A stretch of DNA of 64,000 nt from contig NZ_QWLJ01000010.1 of assembly GCF_009917385.1 (NCBI RefSeq), forward strand, positions 62,001 to 126,000, read 5' to 3'. The position numbers and the translations under genes are program-made. Of the stretch, positions 59,874 to 64,000 are shown piece by piece; within the stretch, counting starts at the first letter, position 1; every line of letters begins with the position of its first letter. Below the pieces are notes generated by a model that made no database searches, was not told the DNA's origin, and saw only the letters and a program-made list of their open reading frames with translations. This stretch comes from Roseburia sp. 1XD42-34 (GTDB taxonomy: Bacteria > Bacillota > Bacilli > Bacillales > Amphibacillaceae).

Positions 59874-60413
59874 TTATATTTTGTTATTTTGATACTGCTG
59901 AGCGTCACATGATCTTTTCCATTTTCTAATTTTAGTTCTAAATGATTTGAATGGTGCAACTGTATTTATATGTATCCATTTCCAAATGGGCCAGCTAGAA
60001 GGAGTTGTAGCTGCCCATTGTCTACCACCCTGCTCAAATAGTTCCTTATCATTATAGTTCTCAACTAGTTGAATAATTTTATTTACATCGCGATTAAACA
60101 TATCTATTAACGTTTCCAACGAATAATCAGCATAACGATCGTAAAAGCTTTGATAAAGTCCGCCAAGGTTATTCCATTTATAATCTCGTGTTGGTGTTAT
60201 GACTTCTTTCCCATCTTTATTATCTTGTTCCCACGATAATATTAAATTTATCCATCCTAATTGGTAAGCAATCATTTGGGATGGTGTTCTATCAACTTCT
60301 TCTACTAAAACATCTTTACCAAGATGATTGATAGAACGAAATTCATTTATAAATAGCTTTGCTCTTTTAGTTATTTCATTAACCAAGGCCTGTTTATCCG
60401 CATATGCTTGCAA
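59874..60413 (-). CDS. ClbS/DfsB-family four-helix bundle protein (DUF1706)
   Basis: 179 aa from TTG 60413 (MQAYADKQALVNEI), with AAAGGATGG upstream; the open frame continues further but without a site. DUF1706 pattern: RTPSQMIAYQLGWINLILSWE, TPTRDYKWNNLGGLYQSFY, LFEQGGRQWAATTPSSWPIWKWIHINTVAPFKSF in pieces WAATTPSSWPIWKWIHIN and TVAPFKSFRTKIRKW. ClbS protects colibactin producers by acting on the toxin; most homologues, as here, have unknown roles. Single gene. Confidence 0.88.
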   Translation of the reverse strand: MQAYADKQALVNEITKRAKLFINEFRSINHLGKDVLVEEVDRTPSQMIAYQLGWINLILSWEQDNKDGKEVITPTRDYKWNNLGGLYQSFYDRYADYSLETLIDMFNRDVNKIIQLVENYNDKELFEQGGRQWAATTPSSWPIWKWIHINTVAPFKSFRTKIRKWKRSCDAQQYQNNKI

Positions 60414-60921
60414 TTGAAACCATCCTTTTTTAATTAATTTTAATTTATTATTTTCTATTTTATTATACATGTAATTTGTTGAGAAGTTAACGTATGTTAA
60501 TGACAATTGATAGGTTAGTATTGTCTTATTCTTACTTATTAAGTAAAGGTGATAGCAAGATAGCGATTAAACGTTTTCGCCTTGTTTAGCTAGTTGGATC
60601 GGAGTGGTGTTTATACTGTCATCTAATTCCTTAACACATTGTCTTATAATTGACTCTGATAGTAATATTTCTCTGCCTTTAAGCCCATAAAGTTGCTTCA
60701 TACAACAGTACGGTTGTTATGTATTTCTATTTTTATCTGTTTGGCTAAAACTCATGACAGGAATTATTGGGGTCTCTTATTGCTTCACAAAGCTATGATG
60801 TATGAAACAAGAAGATGTGTGCTTTATACGGACTTACATAATATTCTCAGCAATAGTAGTCCAGTTAACTTTTCACCTCTCTTGTTCCGAATACCTGTGA
60901 TTAATGATGGTAACATTAGAG
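60414..60921. other. Intergenic region, no supported gene
   Basis: A 91-codon frame (60693-60968) overlaps the end of the next gene on the other strand and has no ribosome binding site. Nothing else seen. Confidence 0.4.
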
Positions 60922-61515
60922 TTAGTTTAACGATCGCTTGTAAAACCATTGAGACAAGCGATAGCTAAAACCAATAAAAACCCAATAACTGACCAAGTAA
61001 GTAACGGTGTATGTATTAATTTCTCCATGAAGCCAAAACAGGAAAAGCGATGCTGGGAACAGGAAGAAAGGGATTAGATACTTAAAATTATATAGCGCTT
61101 GCACTTCTAATTTTCGCCAATCCTTTTTAAGGAAAAGATGAATAATAGAAATGGCTACAGCAAGTATGCCTGCAGTCAGACCTCCAAGATTGTAGACGTC
61201 TAGTAATTGTGCAAGTAGCACACCACTTCCCGCTACCCAGAGGTTAATGACAAAAAAAGATACTGTAAGTTGGTCGAAGTTGCTTTGATTAGATGTGGTT
61301 ACATATGCTTCTGCTAAGTCTTTGGGAGATTTAAAATGGTGAAGTACATTCCGTTCGGCATCTTCTTTGCTTTTTCCTTGATGCATTTGTTCTATTATTT
61401 CATTGGAGAAATGGTCTTCAATTTCAGCAATGATGGCTTGGCGTTCTTTTTTTGGCAATTCAATTAGCTCTTCTTCTAATTTTTTTAAATAGGTATCAGT
61501 GTTCTTCATCCTCAT
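60922..61515 (-). CDS. HAAS-type signalling domain membrane protein
   Basis: 197 aa. N-terminal cytosolic helical domain (YLKKLEEELIELPKKERQAIIAEIEDHF in pieces LIELPKKERQAII and AEIEDHFSNEI; RNVLHHFKSPKDLAEAY) of the DUF1700/HAAS type, followed by four membrane spans (VINLWVAGSGVLLAQLL, GGLTAGILAVAISIIHLFL, YLIPFFLFPASLFLFWL, TYLVSYWVFIGFS). AGGAGG 9 nt before the ATG. The PadR gene upstream overlaps it by 20 nt, so the two are coupled. Function unknown. Confidence 0.85.
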   Translation of the reverse strand: MRMKNTDTYLKKLEEELIELPKKERQAIIAEIEDHFSNEIIEQMHQGKSKEDAERNVLHHFKSPKDLAEAYVTTSNQSNFDQLTVSFFVINLWVAGSGVLLAQLLDVYNLGGLTAGILAVAISIIHLFLKKDWRKLEVQALYNFKYLIPFFLFPASLFLFWLHGEINTYTVTYLVSYWVFIGFSYRLSQWFYKRSLN

Positions 61516-61855
61516 CTTTCTTAACCTCCTCCTGTAATTTCCATAACATATCCATAGACTGTTGAAACACCTTTAAACGTTCTGTTAAAACTTGGGCGCC
61601 TTTGGTAGATAGTTGGTAGTACTTTCTACGCAATCCCGTATCCGGATTATTCCAATATGTATCTACCAGTTGGTTAGTTTCTAATCTTTTTAAAAGCGGA
61701 TAAATAGACCCATCCGAAAGCTCGAACATCGGATTGGACTTTAGTGCTTTGGCAAGTTGATATCCATAAACAGCACTATCTTTCATCAGTATCATAACAG
61801 CGAGTTCAGCGAGACCTTTTCGAATTTGGATAAACCATCGATCATGATTAGACAA
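61496..61855 (-). CDS. PadR-family transcriptional regulator
   Basis: 119-aa winged-helix regulator: GLAELAVMILMKDSAVYGYQLAKAL, ELSDGSIYPLLKRLETNQLV (recognition helix), wing LRRKYYQLSTKGA. TTG start at 61855 with AAGGAGGT upstream. First gene of a PadR-HAAS pair, like the PadR-VanZ cluster at 34-36 kb. Confidence 0.9.
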   Translation of the reverse strand: MSNHDRWFIQIRKGLAELAVMILMKDSAVYGYQLAKALKSNPMFELSDGSIYPLLKRLETNQLVDTYWNNPDTGLRRKYYQLSTKGAQVLTERLKVFQQSMDMLWKLQEEVKKDEDEEH

Positions 61856-62016
61856 TGTTACTTACCTCCTTTTTGCCCTCATGAGAGCATAAAACTTTAT
61901 AGCTTATAGTTTAAGAACAACGCTAGCTTTTGCCATAAAGACTCGGATATATATAGCAAAATAAAATAACCCATCATGAAAATACAAATTGATGACAAGC
62001 CAAGTTGATATAATAA

Positions 62017-62278
62017 GATAAGAAAGTATAAACTTAGGTGCTTGTGAATAACAAAATAACCGAATAGCCATGTTCAGTTCATGAATCCTGCAACGTGGCG
62101 ACTTCACGAATCACCTTACGATAAGTCATCATTGGTTCGTGGTTAAAAGGAAGGCCGATTAACAATGGGCTTGCCGCCCGGCGTCGGCATACTCCTGTTG
62201 CAGGAGCATGTTTCCTAAAACTTTAGTTAATTCGCTCCAGTCGTTACGTTGCTAACCGTGCGCCCTGCGCTTTTGTTC
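62017..62278 (+). repeat. Dispersed intergenic repeat, family 1, long form
   Basis: GATAAGAAAGTATAAACTTAGG to CTGCGCTTTTGTTC. The middle module has GATTAACAATGGG and the CTCCTGTTGCAGGAG hairpin. Confidence 0.9.
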
Positions 62279-62441
62279 AATAGGTGGCATTGCTATATAT
62301 GTGTCTTTGCTATCTATTGTAGCATGAATTGCTTGAAGTTCCGAGCTAATTCACAGTAGTTCCTATTTCGTTTGGTGAAAATCAGAAGTGATCCATGAAT
62401 TTTTCTTTTCCATGAACTTGCACATATTGGTCGTAAAAATA

Positions 62442-62450
62442 TGGTATAAT
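62442..62450 (+). promoter_or_regulatory. Extended -10 promoter of the ANT(6)-like gene
   Basis: TGGTATAAT, 53 nt before the start codon. A TTGCAC at 62418-62423 is 21 nt away, too far for a good -35. Confidence 0.65.
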
Positions 62451-62503
62451 TCCCTATAATTAAAAAAATCGAAAAAAATCTAGTTAGTAAAAGGAGTATA
62501 TCA

Positions 62504-63355
62504 ATGCGAACGGAACAGGAAATGATGCAGCTTATTATGCAAACAGCGAAGCAGGATGAGCGAATACGTGCAGTAGTTTTAAATGGTTCGCGAGCCAATC
62601 CCAATGTGGAAAAAGATATGTTTCAAGACTTTGATATTGTTTATGTGGTGAAAAATATGGCTTCTTTTACTTCTGATCATACATGGGTTGATATTTTTGG
62701 GGAGCGAATCATGATGCAAATGCCTGAGGAAAAGGTTACGCCACCGCTTGAGAATAAAGGTCATTTTGTTTATTTAATGCAATTTATCGATGGAAATCGG
62801 CTTGATTTAACATTGATTCCGAAAGAGAAACTGGCTATTTTTCAACCGTTTGATAGTTTAAGTGTGTTAATGATGGATAAAGATCAGTTAATTGGAGAAC
62901 TACCTCCGCCTAGTGAACAGGATTATTATATTCAAAGACCAAACGAGCAGGAATTTGCAGATGTGTGTAATGAATTTTGGTGGATATGCTTAAATATTGG
63001 CAAAGGGCTATGGCGAAAGGAAATAACCTACACGATGTTCATGTACGAGCAAATTAATCGCAACGTGCTTATGCAAATGATCGATTGGCATATTGGTGTG
63101 AAAACGAATTTCAAGGCTAGTTCAGGAAAACTTGGAAAATACTATCCCATATACTTAGATAAACAGGACTGGGAAAATTACATGAAGACATATAGTGGCG
63201 GTAATGATTTTGAACAAATATGGCAAGCTTTATTTACCATGTGCCAGCTGTTTAATAGGTTATCTAGGCATGTGGCAGATACACTTGATTTTGTATTCTC
63301 TCATGAAGATGTAACCAATGTCATGATGTATTTAAGGCGAATAAGAGAACTGTAA
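62504..63355 (+). CDS. aadK: Aminoglycoside 6-adenylyltransferase ANT(6)-like
   Basis: 283-aa streptomycin adenylyltransferase family protein, near the length of B. subtilis AadK (284 aa). ATG 62504 with AAAAGGAG upstream. Motifs: VVLNGSRANPNVEKDMFQDFDIVYVV in pieces VLNGSRANPN (GSR) and FQDFDIVYVV (DxD-type metal site), RLDLTLIPKEKL, FWWICLNIGKGLWRKEITYTMFM in part, NFKASSGKLGKYY. Expected to adenylate streptomycin at position 6. Likely chromosomal and intrinsic. Confidence 0.92.
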   Translation: MRTEQEMMQLIMQTAKQDERIRAVVLNGSRANPNVEKDMFQDFDIVYVVKNMASFTSDHTWVDIFGERIMMQMPEEKVTPPLENKGHFVYLMQFIDGNRLDLTLIPKEKLAIFQPFDSLSVLMMDKDQLIGELPPPSEQDYYIQRPNEQEFADVCNEFWWICLNIGKGLWRKEITYTMFMYEQINRNVLMQMIDWHIGVKTNFKASSGKLGKYYPIYLDKQDWENYMKTYSGGNDFEQIWQALFTMCQLFNRLSRHVADTLDFVFSHEDVTNVMMYLRRIREL

Positions 63356-63363
63356 AATCATGC

Positions 63364-63880
63364 ATGAAAACTATATGTATTGTTATCAGGCGTTTCTGGT
63401 AGTTGCAAAACGACCATAACGAAACAATTGGAAGTCGAGTACGATAACGCAATAGGGTTATATTTCGGTGGTTATCATTATTTTTCTAATGCCCCTACTG
63501 ATTTTGCTAGTCGGATAAAGCGTGGTGCGAATTATAATGTGGAAACTGGATCCTTTATACATGATGGGAAAAGCCAGTATGAAACTGCTAATCCGGACTA
63601 AATTCTTTCACATTTCTTTGGCTTATTTAAATGAGGGTATATCATCTATGTTTGACTTGGCAATGTACATTAATACTCTATTGGATGACGATGGCAAGGG
63701 AGTAATAAGAGATTACCATAAACTAGATGTAGTTTCCTTTATGAAACAATATTTATTGGACGGAAGAAAAGCGTTGGAACGTGTGAAAGCTTCCGCTGAT
63801 ACAGCTGTTAATGGCTCTTTGCCAGTTGCAAATATAAGGAAAGCTGTGAAGGAAACGATACATTTTAGAAAAGGGAGTGG
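63364..63880 (+). pseudogene. Broken uridine kinase-like P-loop kinase
   Basis: Pieces in different frames: MKTICIVI from ATG 63364, then LSGVSGSCKTTITKQL (P-loop with Cys where Gly is usual), YFGGYHYFSNAPTDFASRIK, SFIHDGK to a stop near 63601, and further on LAMYINTLLDDD, VIRDYHKLDV, GSLPVANIRKAV. Together these follow the uridine kinase-like family order with at least two frameshifts and a deletion. Non-functional. Confidence 0.75.
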
Positions 63881-63885
63881 AGAAC

Positions 63886-64000
63886 ATGTTAATAAAACCA
63901 AATAAACTACAGAAAGGTGATCGCGTGGCAACGGTCAGCCCAAGCTGGGGCGGGGCAGGTGAACCAGAGCTTCGCTATCGTTATGAAATTGGTGTAAAGC
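63886..64000 (+). CDS. S66 peptidase family protein (LD-carboxypeptidase/MccF-like), 5' part
   Basis: ATG 63886 with AAGGGAGTGG upstream; runs off the window end. The first 38 codons read MLIKPNKLQKGDRVATVSPS, WGGAGEPELRYRYEIG, the N-terminal signature of S66 peptidases (K..GD.VA.VSPS). The family includes LD-carboxypeptidases of wall recycling and MccF, which gives immunity to microcin C. The catalytic Ser-Glu-His lie beyond the window. Confidence 0.85.
   Translation, partial: MLIKPNKLQKGDRVATVSPSWGGAGEPELRYRYEIGVK

Noticed and set aside
60693-60968. 91-codon + strand open frame
   Set aside because: Overlaps the C-terminus of the HAAS gene on the other strand and has no ribosome binding site.

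Overview
The window looks like chromosome of a low-GC, spore-forming Bacillaceae bacterium of the Virgibacillus/Oceanobacillus type. This is inferred from the B. subtilis-like gene order yerA-yerB-yerC-pcrB-pcrA-ligA-yerH(camS)-putP-gatCAB-dgkB-rlmCD, from AT-rich intergenic DNA, frequent GTG/TTG starts with strong GGAGG sites, a Spo0E-type phosphatase, and a T-box before tyrS.

Layout. 1-10.8 kb: conserved housekeeping block (adenine deaminase-like YerA, lipoprotein YerB, TrpR-like YerC, PcrB, PcrA helicase, NAD+ DNA ligase, CamS lipoprotein). 11.6-13.2 kb: an NprR/PlcR-like HTH-TPR regulator followed 21 nt later by an unannotated 43-codon secreted propeptide, probably a complete peptide quorum-sensing cassette. 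13.8-15.4 kb: a 34-aa membrane peptide plus PutP. 16.2-23.5 kb: gatCAB, dgkB, rlmCD. 23.6-26.4 kb: decayed ICE of the Tn916/ICEBs1 class lying directly after the 3' end of rlmCD: truncated cytosine methyltransferase, frameshifted FtsK-type coupling protein, an oriT-like inverted repeat, a terminator with a truncated group II intron behind it, and a secreted DUF2599 protein. 27-33.5 kb: dihydrouridine synthase, a DUF2975/XRE pair, a NAD(P)-binding protein, T-box and tyrS. 34-39.6 kb: PadR/VanZ genes, small proteins, pseudogene debris, Mn-catalase and DUF2642 protein. 39.9-43.1 kb: LysR and malate synthase G. 43.5-49 kb: membrane protein, debris, MFS exporter, macrodomain protein flanked by direct repeats, ANT(9)-like aminoglycoside nucleotidyltransferase. 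49.2-53.7 kb: LysR and methylcitrate cycle genes prpC-prpD-prpB. 54.6-59.7 kb: LevR-type sigma-54 activator and a lactose/cellobiose-family PTS operon preceded by a -24/-12 promoter. 59.9-64 kb: ClbS/DfsB-like protein, PadR/HAAS pair, ANT(6)-like enzyme, a broken nucleoside kinase and the start of an S66 (MccF/LD-carboxypeptidase) protein.

The most unusual non-coding feature is a family of about 200-260 nt modular repeats, at least 14 complete or partial copies, all on the + strand and all between genes. An optional internal module shows what looks like a compensated stem. A second intergenic family (two copies), a 21-nt periodic repeat (two sites, opposite orientation) and a direct repeat flanking the macrodomain gene were also found. 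No rRNA, tRNA, CRISPR array or intact transposase was seen.
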